Positions 33,779 to 41,739 of a stretch of DNA of 64,000 nucleotides are shown here, piece after piece; the first letter of the stretch is position 1, and every line of letters starts with the position of its first letter. The notes below the pieces were generated by a model. That model ran no database searches. It saw only the letters and a list, made by a program, of their open reading frames with translations, and was not told where the DNA came from. Location: positions 1,736,001 to 1,800,000 of the forward strand of contig AP028876.1 of assembly GCA_036323355.1 (NCBI GenBank). Direction: 5' to 3'. Made by a program: the position numbers and the translations under genes. The DNA comes from Gottschalkiaceae bacterium SANA. GTDB lineage: Bacteria; Bacillota; Clostridia; Tissierellales; GPF-1.

Positions 33779-33797
33779 TGTTTTCGATCCTTTTTTT
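33763..33797 (+). terminator. Terminator hairpin spanning the start codon of the LspA-like gene
   Basis: AAGGATCGAA (33763-33772) pairs perfectly with TTCGATCCTT (33783-33792), followed by five more T. The loop holds the ATG at 33775 and the 5' arm holds its AAGGA ribosome binding site. It could end the cobalamin operon transcript and also hide the next start. Confidence 0.75.
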
Positions 33798-34215
33798 CGT
33801 TTTACTTATCTTGGATCAAGTGATAAAGTGGGCTGCGCGCAGGCAGAGCCAAGGGCTAAAAACCATGATTTCCAGATTGCCGTGTCTTGGATTTCAATAT
33901 CGAGAAAATCACGGATTCCTATTAAATTCCTTTGAAAAAATCGGACCCCGATTCATCGCTTGGATTCACGGACTAATTATTACGGGATTTTCATGTTTCC
34001 TTCTCTATTTTTTTGACTCTGAATTCGGTACAATAGAGAAGATGGGATTGATGATTCTTTATGCCGGAGGCGTTGGCAATGGAATCGATAGGATCTTTCG
34101 AGGAAAAGTGACTGATTTTATTCATTTGAGACGGTTGAAAATTGTTGTCAATTTTGCAGATCTCTACCTCGTCATCGGAAGTGCAATTTTGATCATTGGA
34201 GGAATGAATAAATGA
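33775..34215 (+). CDS. LspA-family (signal peptidase II-like) membrane protein
   Basis: The 146-residue protein has four hydrophobic segments and the family blocks LDQVIKW, REN-x-G, GGVGNGIDR and GKVTDFI followed by NFADLYLVIG. The two catalytic Asp (in IDR and FAD) are present, so it may cut lipoprotein signal peptides. The usual NTGAAF segment is NHGFLL, which marks it as divergent. The start overlaps the AIR-synthase-like gene by 4 bp and lies inside a terminator hairpin. The chromosomal main lspA may be elsewhere. Confidence 0.75.
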   Translation: MMFSILFFVLLILDQVIKWAARRQSQGLKTMISRLPCLGFQYRENHGFLLNSFEKIGPRFIAWIHGLIITGFSCFLLYFFDSEFGTIEKMGLMILYAGGVGNGIDRIFRGKVTDFIHLRRLKIVVNFADLYLVIGSAILIIGGMNK

Positions 34216-35060
34216 AAAATAACCTGATGGAGTACACACTAATTACAATAGGCGCTTTTTTAGTTGCCATGGGTGTTTATTTCTTTTTGGTACCGAGCAA
34301 TTTAGCCGTTGGGGGAGTCAGTGGACTTGCCATTGTTTTGAAGGCTTTCTTGCCTGAGGCGAATATTGGTGTTCTTAGTTTGATGATGAATGGAATTTTG
34401 TTTGTAATTGGTTTTACTTTTATAGGTGTGGGCTTTGGTGCTAAAACCATTTTTTCCAGCATGGCGATTTCGTTTTTTTTAGGCATGATGGAAATTCTTT
34501 ACCCCATGCAACAACCATTTTCCGATGACTTGTTTTTGGTGCTTGTTATGGGTGTTTTGGTTTCTGGCGTTGGGATTGCAATTGTATTCAATCAGAACGC
34601 TTCAACGGGTGGAACTGATATTATCGCAAAAATTTTGAATAAATATTTTAAAATATCCATCGGTGTGGGCTTATTCATTGCTGATTTTTTTATTGTTCTT
34701 GCTGCGGGCTATGTTTTTGGAATCGAAGTGTTTATGTACGCCTTTATTGGTTTGATTTTGAACGGAACCGTAATAGATAATATGATTGAAGGTTTTAATA
34801 CCTGTGTCGAGGTTATGATTATCAGTCGAGAGAGTCAAACGATTCAAAAATATGTGATTGAATCCATGGAACGCGGTGTAACGGTCTATCAAGCAACAGG
34901 GGGGTATACCAAGGAACAAAAGGAAGTTTTATTGACCGTTGTTGGGAAAAGAGAATTTATTCAGTTGCGAAAATTTATCAAACAGATTGATCGAAGCGCC
35001 TTTATTACAACGAAAAAAGCCCATGAAATTCTTGGAGAGGGTTTTAGTGAATTGGACTAG
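34212..35060 (+). CDS. YitT family membrane protein (DUF161/DUF2179)
   Basis: The 282-residue protein has five to six hydrophobic segments (about residues 5-190), with VPSNLAVGGVSGLAIVLK and NQNASTGGTDIIAKI typical of the YitT family, and a C-terminal soluble DUF2179-type domain (about 200-282). The function is not established. It overlaps the LspA-like gene (ATGA), so the two are co-transcribed. A weak hairpin follows the stop. Confidence 0.88.
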   Translation: MKNNLMEYTLITIGAFLVAMGVYFFLVPSNLAVGGVSGLAIVLKAFLPEANIGVLSLMMNGILFVIGFTFIGVGFGAKTIFSSMAISFFLGMMEILYPMQQPFSDDLFLVLVMGVLVSGVGIAIVFNQNASTGGTDIIAKILNKYFKISIGVGLFIADFFIVLAAGYVFGIEVFMYAFIGLILNGTVIDNMIEGFNTCVEVMIISRESQTIQKYVIESMERGVTVYQATGGYTKEQKEVLLTVVGKREFIQLRKFIKQIDRSAFITTKKAHEILGEGFSELD

Positions 35061-35105
35061 TCCCTAATAGACAAGCGAGTGTTTTTATAGAAAAGATGTC
35101 AAATT

Positions 35106-35124
35106 AAGATTTTGCAATCTTTTT
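35106..35124 (+). terminator. Weak terminator after the YitT gene
   Basis: AAGATT/AATCTT with the loop TTGC runs into four T. The stem is short and A/T-rich. Confidence 0.45.
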
Positions 35125-35167
35125 GCAGTTATCTTCCTTCTGGATTATATTTAAAGTACAAGATAAC
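35123..35167 (+). promoter_or_regulatory. Promoter of the dehydrogenase gene flanked by an inverted repeat
   Basis: TTGCAG (35123-35128) and TATATT (35146-35151) are spaced 17 bp. GTTATCTT (35128-35135) and AAGATAAC (35160-35167) are perfect inverted copies whose starts are 32 bp apart, bracketing the -10 box. Confidence 0.45.
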
Positions 35168-35179
35168 GAAGGGGGTAAG

Positions 35180-36133
35180 ATGATGAAGAATATTTTAATT
35201 ACAGGCGCTTTGGGTCAAGTTGGTACTGCTTTAACGAAAAGATTACAACAAGAATATGGCTTTGATCATGTATTGGCTACGGGACTTCAAGAAGAAGCAA
35301 GCATGGATGCACATTATGAAAGAATGGATGTTTTGGATGGCAATACGATGATGCGGCTGGTTCAAAAATATCAAATTGATAGCGTCATTCATCTTGCCGC
35401 ACTTCTTTCTGCAACAGCTGAAGGAAAACCTTTGCAGGCCTGGGATGTTAATATGAATGGGTTACTTACTGTATTAACGATCGCAAAGGACACGAAGCTA
35501 CAAGTATTTACGCCTAGCTCCATCGCTGCCTTCGGCAATGGCACACCACCTGATCTAACACCACAAGACACGTTGCAGCGTCCTACAACCATGTACGGCG
35601 TAACCAAGGTCTCTGGTGAATTGTTGTGTGACTATTTTTATCGCAAATTTGGTGTGGATACACGAGGCGTGCGCTATCCTGGATTAATCTCCCATGAGTC
35701 CTTGCCAGGCGGCGGAACAACTGATTATGCTGTTCATATTTTTTACCAAGCCCTTCTTAAGGGGGCGTATACATCACCTATAGCCAGGGGAACAAAGATG
35801 GACATGATGTATATGCCGGATGCCTTGAACGCCATCGTGCAATTGATGGAAGCGGATCCAGCCCGTTTGATTCATCGCAATGCTTTCAATGTAACTGCGA
35901 TGAGTATTGCACCGGAAGATGTAGCTGCAGAAATCAAAAAATCAATTCCTGAATTTGAAATACATTACGAGGTCAATCAGAATTTGCAACAAATTGCGGA
36001 TTCGTGGCCCAATTCTCTAGACGATTCTGCAGCAAGAGCAGAATGGGACTGGAAGGCGGAGTACGATTTGCCACGAATGACGAAAGAGATGCTTTTTGCT
36101 TTGAAAATGAAATTACAGCAGCCTGTTCGCTAA
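35180..36133 (+). CDS. SDR-type L-threonine 3-dehydrogenase
   Basis: The 317-residue protein is an extended short-chain dehydrogenase with the NAD site ITGALGQVGTAL and catalytic YGVTK. The blocks RYPGLISHE, PGGGTTDYAVHIFYQAL and MMYMPDALNAI match the bacterial and animal threonine dehydrogenases that oxidise threonine to 2-amino-3-ketobutyrate. This suggests a role in amino acid catabolism. GGGGGT precedes two adjacent ATGs (35180 and 35183), and either could start. No 2-amino-3-ketobutyrate CoA ligase gene is beside it. It stands alone with its own promoter. Confidence 0.85.
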   Translation: MMKNILITGALGQVGTALTKRLQQEYGFDHVLATGLQEEASMDAHYERMDVLDGNTMMRLVQKYQIDSVIHLAALLSATAEGKPLQAWDVNMNGLLTVLTIAKDTKLQVFTPSSIAAFGNGTPPDLTPQDTLQRPTTMYGVTKVSGELLCDYFYRKFGVDTRGVRYPGLISHESLPGGGTTDYAVHIFYQALLKGAYTSPIARGTKMDMMYMPDALNAIVQLMEADPARLIHRNAFNVTAMSIAPEDVAAEIKKSIPEFEIHYEVNQNLQQIADSWPNSLDDSAARAEWDWKAEYDLPRMTKEMLFALKMKLQQPVR

Positions 36134-36169
36134 GGGATGTTATTTTATCAGAATCTTGGTGCATATGAG

Positions 36170-36199
36170 TTGACAAATGATTTTTAAACACGGTATAAT
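36170..36199 (+). promoter_or_regulatory. Promoter of valS
   Basis: TTGACA (36170-36175) and TATAAT (36194-36199) are spaced 18 bp, just upstream of the T-box leader. Confidence 0.75.
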
Positions 36200-36209
36200 C
36201 AATTGAATA

Positions 36210-36445
36210 TAATTGACTTTGATGAAGAGGAGTAAATCCATTATCTTTGTAGAGAGCGGATTCATTAGCTGAAAGAATCTGTAAAGCCCTAAGGATTGAA
36301 GGTTGCTTCGGAGTTGCGTTGCCGAAAGAAGTAGGCAGTGCCGGTTCATTTCGTTATCAATGATCGAGTGTTTGTTCCTATGGAACAAAAACGAAGGTGG
36401 TACCGCGGAATTATCCCGTCCTTTTATTTAAGGACGGTTTTTTTT
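36210..36445 (+). promoter_or_regulatory. T-box leader of valS with terminator
   Basis: The leader has the GATGAAGAGGAGTA start of stem I, an AGAGAG element and the T-box core GGTGGTACCGCGG at 36396-36408. Its terminator is CCGTCCTT/AAGGACGG (36416-36437) plus eight T. The specifier on the 3' side of stem I reads GTT (36302-36304), a valine codon, in the context GAAG-GTT-GCTTCGGAG. Uncharged tRNA-Val should favour antitermination. Confidence 0.92.
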
Positions 36446-36460
36446 ATTGAGGAGGAAAAT

Positions 36461-39088
36461 ATGGAAAATAATTTAAACAAGACCTATGATCCAAAAGAGT
36501 TTGAAGATCGCATTTATGCCTTTTGGGAAAAAGAAAATCACTTCCATGCAGAAGTGAACCCTGAGAAAAAGCCCTATACCATTATGATGCCCCCTCCAAA
36601 TGTAACGGGAAAGTTGCATATGGGACATGCCATTGACAATACTTTGCAGGATATTTTAATTCGTTGGAAGCGGATGCAAGGCTATGAAGCGCTTTGGATG
36701 CCTGGAATGGATCATGCTAGTATTTCAACGGAAGCGAAGGTTGTTGAAAAATTGCGCGCAGAAGGCAGATCAAAAGATGAAGTAGGACGAGAAGGCTTTC
36801 TAGAAGAAGCTTGGGAATGGACCCAGGAATATGGTGGAAACATTCGTAATCAATTGAAAAAGATTGGCGTTTCTTGTGATTGGGAACGAGAACGCTTTAC
36901 CTTGGACGACGGGTTGAGCAAAGCCGTTGAAGAGGTGTTTATCCGTCTTCACAAAAAAGACCTAATTTATCAAGGCGATCGAATTATCAATTGGTGCCCA
37001 AACTGTGGAACCGCGATTTCCGATGCAGAGGTCGAGCATATCGAAGAAGAAGGACATTTCTGGCATATTAAGTATCCTTTTAAAGATTCGGATGAGTATC
37101 TTGTGATTGCGACGACACGTCCAGAAACCATGTTAGGGGATACTGCGGTGGCGGTTCATCCAGATGATGAGCGCTATCAAGATCTCGTTGGAAAGTCTTT
37201 GATTCTGCCCTTGCTGAACAAGGAAATCCCATTGGTAGCTGATACCTATGTGGATAAAGAATTTGGAACGGGTGCTGTGAAAATTACTCCTGCCCATGAC
37301 CCTAATGACTTCGAGGTGGGAGCACGACATAAGCTTGAAGTATTGCGCATTATGGACGACGAAGCGAAGATTAATGAAGCTGGTGGAATTTACGCGGGCA
37401 TGGACCGCTACGAAGCCAGAAAAGCCATTATAAGAGATTTGGATCAACAAGGGTACTTGGTTAAGATTGAAGACCATAGTCACAATGTCGGTCATTGTGA
37501 ACGTTGTAAAACAACAGTGGAGCCTATTGTATCCAAGCAGTGGTTTGTTAAAATGGAACCTTTGGCAAAGCCAGCCATTGAAGCCTTAAAATCAGGAGAG
37601 CTTAATTTTGTACCGGAACGATTTAGCAAGGTATATTTACATTGGTTGGAAAATATACGAGATTGGTGTATTTCTCGCCAATTGTGGTGGGGCCATCGAT
37701 TGCCGGTATACTACTGCGATGATTGTGGTGAGGTAATGATTTCTCGAGAAGAGCCGAGTACTTGCAGCAAATGCGACAGCAAGAAGCTCAGACGAGATCC
37801 TGATACTTTAGATACCTGGTTCTCTTCAGCACTTTGGCCATTTTCAACATTGGGTTGGCCAGAAAATACCAAAGAGTTGGATTATTTTTATCCGACAGAT
37901 GTACTGGTAACTGGATACGATATTATCTTCTTCTGGGTAGTTCGTATGGTATTTTCTGGGATGGAAAATATGGGAGAAAACCCATTCAAGCATGTGTTGA
38001 TTCACGGCTTGGTTCGAGATTCCGAAGGTAAAAAGATGAGCAAGTCTTTGGGCAACGGCATTGATCCACTTGAAGTGATTGATCAATATGGAGCGGATGC
38101 CCTACGCTTCTCGTTAATTACAGGCAATTCGCCTGGAAATGACATGCGTTTTTATTACGAACGTGTTGAGTCGAACCGGAACTTTGCCAATAAGCTTTGG
38201 AATGCAACCCGCTTTGTTATGATGAATTTAACGGATGATTTCGTACGTACGGAATCTAATGCGGTAGAAGATCGTTGGATTCGCTCTCGCGTGCAAGAGA
38301 CGGCCAAGTCGATGACAGCTCAAATGGAAAAGTTCGAATTAGGCATGGCTGGACAAGAAATTTACGATTGTATCTGGGAGCTTTATTGTGACTGGTATAT
38401 TGAATTGGTGAAACCTAGACTTTATGGAGACGATCAAGAAAGCAAGAATGCAGCTTTGACAACATTATTGGATGTATTGTCCGACATGCTAAAGCTCCTA
38501 CACCCATTTATGCCTTTTATTACAGAAGAAATTTGGTCTCATTTGCCTGACCGTAAAACTGCATTGATTCGTGCTGAATGGCCGGTTCGAGAAGAGGAAT
38601 CAGATCGCCAAGCTATTGATACCATGGAGTATATGATTGAGGCAATTCGTACCATTCGAAACACGCGATCAGAATTGAATGTGATTCCATCAAAAAAAGC
38701 CAAGGTTTATATTGATTCTAAGGATGATTGGGCAAGAAATACTTTGATGGAGAATCAGGGATTCTTAAAAACCCTCGCTTCGGCATCCGAGGTCTTGATC
38801 GTGGAAGACGCCGAGAAAATGGTAGACGAAGTGATTGCAGCAGTCGTTGAAAAGGCTCGGTTCTATCTGCCTTTGGCGGAATTAGTTGATTTCAAAAAGG
38901 AAATTGAACGCCTTGAAAAGGAAAAAGGTAAGCTTGAAGGTGAATTGAAACGGGTCAACGGAAAGCTGAGTAACAAGAAATTCACTGATAAGGCACCCCA
39001 AGCAGTAGTGGAAGAGGAACGACAGAAAAAAGCAAAATATGAAGATATGATGCAGTCAGTTTTAGAACGATTAGCAAAGTTTGAATAA
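36461..39088 (+). CDS. valS: Valine--tRNA ligase
   Basis: This charges tRNA-Val in the cytoplasm. The 875-residue class I synthetase has the HIGH-type motif HMGH in PPPNVTGKLHMGHAID and KMSKS in GKKMSKSLGN. A long editing domain, Cys pairs such as CPNC and CERC, and a C-terminal coiled coil (LEKEKGKLEGELKRVNGKL) complete the family pattern. GGAGG lies 6 bases before the ATG at 36461. Longer in-frame starts run through the T-box and are not credible. The neighbouring T-box with a GTT specifier confirms valine. Confidence 0.98.
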   Translation: MENNLNKTYDPKEFEDRIYAFWEKENHFHAEVNPEKKPYTIMMPPPNVTGKLHMGHAIDNTLQDILIRWKRMQGYEALWMPGMDHASISTEAKVVEKLRAEGRSKDEVGREGFLEEAWEWTQEYGGNIRNQLKKIGVSCDWERERFTLDDGLSKAVEEVFIRLHKKDLIYQGDRIINWCPNCGTAISDAEVEHIEEEGHFWHIKYPFKDSDEYLVIATTRPETMLGDTAVAVHPDDERYQDLVGKSLILPLLNKEIPLVADTYVDKEFGTGAVKITPAHDPNDFEVGARHKLEVLRIMDDEAKINEAGGIYAGMDRYEARKAIIRDLDQQGYLVKIEDHSHNVGHCERCKTTVEPIVSKQWFVKMEPLAKPAIEALKSGELNFVPERFSKVYLHWLENIRDWCISRQLWWGHRLPVYYCDDCGEVMISREEPSTCSKCDSKKLRRDPDTLDTWFSSALWPFSTLGWPENTKELDYFYPTDVLVTGYDIIFFWVVRMVFSGMENMGENPFKHVLIHGLVRDSEGKKMSKSLGNGIDPLEVIDQYGADALRFSLITGNSPGNDMRFYYERVESNRNFANKLWNATRFVMMNLTDDFVRTESNAVEDRWIRSRVQETAKSMTAQMEKFELGMAGQEIYDCIWELYCDWYIELVKPRLYGDDQESKNAALTTLLDVLSDMLKLLHPFMPFITEEIWSHLPDRKTALIRAEWPVREEESDRQAIDTMEYMIEAIRTIRNTRSELNVIPSKKAKVYIDSKDDWARNTLMENQGFLKTLASASEVLIVEDAEKMVDEVIAAVVEKARFYLPLAELVDFKKEIERLEKEKGKLEGELKRVNGKLSNKKFTDKAPQAVVEEERQKKAKYEDMMQSVLERLAKFE

Positions 39089-39091
39089 ACA

Positions 39092-39137
39092 AAAAGAGAA
39101 CAACACAGTGACTTATTCCGCTGTGTTGTTCTCTTTT
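39092..39137. terminator. Bidirectional terminator between valS and the DUF4364 gene
   Basis: A 17-bp stem (39092-39108 with 39121-39137) starts in A and ends in TTTT. It serves convergent genes and includes the 3' end of the minus-strand coding region. Confidence 0.85.
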
Positions 39138-39658
39138 GTTAATAGTCCAAGAATTTGATTGAAAATGGATCCTGATTCCAAATTCCAATTCTTACAAATC
39201 ATTTTAGCCTGCTCTTGCGAGACTACGTTCAAAGCTTGACTGAAGAGTAAGGTTTCATTCTCTATGACCTTCAAGGTAACGATATATTCCGTATCGTTTT
39301 TTTTGTAATAATGTCCTGTGACCTGACGCGCTTTCACACGTTCATTTTTCTTAACCGATGCATTTTCAGTCAATTGATAACGGACAGCTTCAGGTATGCG
39401 GTCTTCAAAAAACAAGAGAGTATCTTCTCCAAGTTTTGTCAAAACATAACCGGAATAATCTTCATGAATGGGGCAAATCTCAATAAAGGAAGCTCCTGCC
39501 AATTCGCTGAGATATTGTTGAATCATAAAATAATTCAAGGATAAATTTTCCAGGATAAATTGAATAAACTCTGAGTTGGGAATTGGAATTTCCAGTACTT
39601 TCATCGAGTACAATAGTATTAATTTGTTTTGAGCCAGTTCGGTGGTACTTTCAAACAT
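39113..39658 (-). CDS. DUF4364 family protein, possible transcriptional regulator
   Basis: The 181-residue protein matches my memory of the clostridial DUF4364 family. It begins with an alpha-helical part (about residues 5-75) that looks like a winged-helix fold, with LILLYSMKVL and a recognition-helix-like LNYFMIQQYLSELAGASFIE. The rest is mixed beta. A regulatory role is suggested by the fold but not shown. GGAG lies 8 bases before the ATG. It is transcribed alone from an extended -10 promoter. Confidence 0.75.
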   Translation of the reverse strand: MFESTTELAQNKLILLYSMKVLEIPIPNSEFIQFILENLSLNYFMIQQYLSELAGASFIEICPIHEDYSGYVLTKLGEDTLLFFEDRIPEAVRYQLTENASVKKNERVKARQVTGHYYKKNDTEYIVTLKVIENETLLFSQALNVVSQEQAKMICKNWNLESGSIFNQILGLLTKENNTAE

Positions 39659-39686
39659 CTGATCAACTCCATATGAATAATGATTA

Positions 39687-39695
39687 ATTATACCA
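39687..39695 (-). promoter_or_regulatory. Extended -10 promoter of the DUF4364 gene
   Basis: On the minus strand TGGTATAAT is an extended -10 box. I see no good -35 box. Confidence 0.5.
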
Positions 39696-39736
39696 TAGAA
39701 AGGACTGCTTCGGGTAGCTTTCTTCCAAGGCTTTTG

Positions 39737-39745
39737 GTATGATGA
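39737..39745 (+). promoter_or_regulatory. Extended -10 promoter of the deacetylase gene
   Basis: TGGTATGAT forms an extended -10 box about 25 bases before the ATG. Confidence 0.4.
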
Positions 39746-39769
39746 AAGGGACGAAAGAGGGGGATATTC

Positions 39770-40957
39770 ATGAAGAAAGTTACCAGTATTTTAATGGGAA
39801 GTTTAGTGAGCTTGATCTTGCTTGTAGGATGTAGCGGACCGGTTCAAGATATGGAAGAGGTTGAGAGTCAAACTGCAGTTATAGAAGAAGAGCTGATTGA
39901 GGATGCAAGCGCTGAAAACGCATCTGTTGATGGTACGGAAGTGGAAGACTCATCAACTGACCCAAACAAAGTGGATGAGCAAACGGTAATGGAACCAACC
40001 TTGGAAGAACGAATGACAGCAATAGATTTGTCGTTGAAACCCAATGAATTGGGAAAAGTGATGGTCCTGATGTATCACAATATCGGGGACGAAGAAAAGA
40101 CATGGGTGAGGACACCAGATAATTTTAGACGCGATTTGGAAACCCTGTACACGAAGGGCTATCGCCCTGTATCCCTTGTGGATTATGTAGGCGGCAGCTT
40201 TGATATACCCGCCGGAACAACGCCGTTTGTATTAACTTTTGATGATGGAAATGAAAATAATTTTCGTTATTTGGAAACGGATATCGGGTGGGGAATTGAC
40301 CCTGAATGTGCGGTAGGTATCCTCGAGTCATTCCGAAAGGAGCATGAAGATTTTAATCCACAGGCTACTTTCTTTGTTTATGGATCGAGACCCTTCCGTC
40401 AGGAAGAACTAGTTGAAAAGAAACTAAAATTTTTAGTGGACAATGACTATGTTGTTGGTAATCACTCATGGGGTCATGACGACTATAAAGAAGAGAAATA
40501 TAACGATCCGCAAATGGTGATGGCAAGTCTTGGCAAGAATGTCGCCTTTCTAGAGACGTTTTTAGAAGCTGGGACAGTCAATACCCTCGCCTTGCCTTAT
40601 GGCCACCGTCCGAAAGACGATGCCGCAGAGATGGCTTTGTTTGATGGAAACTATGAAGGCACTGAGTATGAAAATGTTGCCGTCCTCAACGTAGGCTGGG
40701 ATCCATATAAGTCGCCATATCATATGGACTTTAACCCTAGGTCTATCCATCGCGTGCGTGCCAGCGAAACCAATGTCGATAATGTTGGTTTGTATGATTG
40801 GCTTGCTTATTTTGATAAGCATCCCTCTCAACGGTATATTAGTGATGGGGATCTAGAGATTGTTACGGTTCCTGAATCGAAAGCGGATTCTTTATCAGAA
40901 GCCTACATGATGGGCGGAGAGCTCGTTGATCACAAATTCGTTTATGTCGTTGAGTAG
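39770..40957 (+). CDS. Polysaccharide deacetylase-family lipoprotein
   Basis: The 395-residue protein is exported and lipid-anchored through the lipobox LVGC (Cys21). A Glu/Ser/Thr-rich, highly acidic linker (about residues 25-80) is followed by a NodB-type deacetylase domain with MYHNIGDEE, the metal-binding TFDDGNENNF and NHSWGHDD. It probably removes acetyl groups from peptidoglycan or another wall or extracellular glycan. The ATG has an AGAGGGGG site upstream. A 52-residue membrane protein gene follows within 10 bases. Confidence 0.88.
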   Translation: MKKVTSILMGSLVSLILLVGCSGPVQDMEEVESQTAVIEEELIEDASAENASVDGTEVEDSSTDPNKVDEQTVMEPTLEERMTAIDLSLKPNELGKVMVLMYHNIGDEEKTWVRTPDNFRRDLETLYTKGYRPVSLVDYVGGSFDIPAGTTPFVLTFDDGNENNFRYLETDIGWGIDPECAVGILESFRKEHEDFNPQATFFVYGSRPFRQEELVEKKLKFLVDNDYVVGNHSWGHDDYKEEKYNDPQMVMASLGKNVAFLETFLEAGTVNTLALPYGHRPKDDAAEMALFDGNYEGTEYENVAVLNVGWDPYKSPYHMDFNPRSIHRVRASETNVDNVGLYDWLAYFDKHPSQRYISDGDLEIVTVPESKADSLSEAYMMGGELVDHKFVYVVE

Positions 40958-40965
40958 GAGGAAGT

Positions 40966-41124
40966 ATGAATTTTCAAATTCAAATGGTAATCGGTGTCAT
41001 CTTTTTTGTCATCCTTGTTAGTTTGCAGTTTACTTTAAATCGAATTCTTGTCGAGCTAAAAAAGTTGAATCTGAAAATGGAACGATTGGTTGGACGTGAT
41101 CGGGATGAGGATAGATTTTCTTAA
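40966..41124 (+). CDS. 52-residue single-pass membrane protein, unknown
   Basis: This short gene starts at an ATG with TAGGAGG 4 bases upstream. The encoded protein has one transmembrane helix (about residues 7-24), then an amphipathic helix with Leu/Lys repeats and a charged tail ending RDRDEDRFS. It follows the deacetylase gene by 8 bases and is probably co-transcribed. No family is recognised. The good ribosome binding site and membrane-helix composition support it as real. Confidence 0.65.
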   Translation: MNFQIQMVIGVIFFVILVSLQFTLNRILVELKKLNLKMERLVGRDRDEDRFS

Positions 41125-41131
41125 TAAATTG

Positions 41132-41140
41132 TGGTACAAT
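41132..41140 (+). promoter_or_regulatory. Extended -10 promoter of hpt
   Basis: TGGTACAAT at 41132-41140 is an extended -10 box 25 bases before the hpt start. Confidence 0.5.
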
Positions 41141-41164
41141 TAATAAAAATTATGGGGGTAGACT

Positions 41165-41701
41165 GTGGATACAAGCAAAAGAAAAATTATATTTTCCCAT
41201 GAGGAAATTAATAAAGAGGTCCAAAGATTGGGCCAGCAAATAAGTGAAGATTATTTGGGTGAAAAGATATTGGTGATTTCACTGCTCAAAGGGAGTTTTA
41301 TCTTTGCAGCAGACTTGATTAGAGCCATTGATGGTGATGTACAGATGGAGTTTATGACGACATCGAGTTATGGACATGGGGAAGCTTCTACGGGTGAAGT
41401 GAGTATTGTCAATGATTTGTCTGTTGATATTAATGGTCGTCACGTTTTAGTCGTCGATGATATCGTCGATTCTGGTTTAACGATGTCCGTGATTTTGAAG
41501 CATTTAAAAGCATCGAATCCAGCATCATTAAAGTCTTGTGTTTTATTGGATAAACCAGAACGAAGAGTGGTGGAAATCGAGCCGGATTATTGCGGATTTG
41601 TAATACCGGACCTTTTTATTGTCGGTTACGGTTTAAATTACGGAGATTACTTTAGAAATATTCCGTATATTTTTTCTTTTATCCAAGATGAGGAAGCGTA
41701 G
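41165..41701 (+). CDS. hpt: Hypoxanthine phosphoribosyltransferase
   Basis: This salvages hypoxanthine and guanine with PRPP. The 178-residue protein has the PRPP motif VLVVDDIVDSGLT, the N-terminal LLKGSFIFAADLIR and a late GYGLNYGDYFRNIPYI. The start is a GTG at 41165 with GGGGG 6 bases upstream. A terminator directly follows the stop. Confidence 0.96.
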   Translation: MDTSKRKIIFSHEEINKEVQRLGQQISEDYLGEKILVISLLKGSFIFAADLIRAIDGDVQMEFMTTSSYGHGEASTGEVSIVNDLSVDINGRHVLVVDDIVDSGLTMSVILKHLKASNPASLKSCVLLDKPERRVVEIEPDYCGFVIPDLFIVGYGLNYGDYFRNIPYIFSFIQDEEA

Positions 41702-41726
41702 AAGAAGAGTTCGCTCTTCTTTTTTC
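41702..41726 (+). terminator. Terminator after hpt
   Basis: AAGAAGAG/CTCTTCTT with the loop TTCG, followed by a T-rich tract. The next gene starts only 13 bases later. Confidence 0.75.
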
Positions 41727-41739
41727 TTTGGAGGAAATT

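Noticed and set aside
36338-36460. A longer N-terminus for valS beginning at 36338
   Set aside because: The extra 41 codons lie inside the T-box core and terminator, and the ATG at 36461 has a good ribosome binding site.
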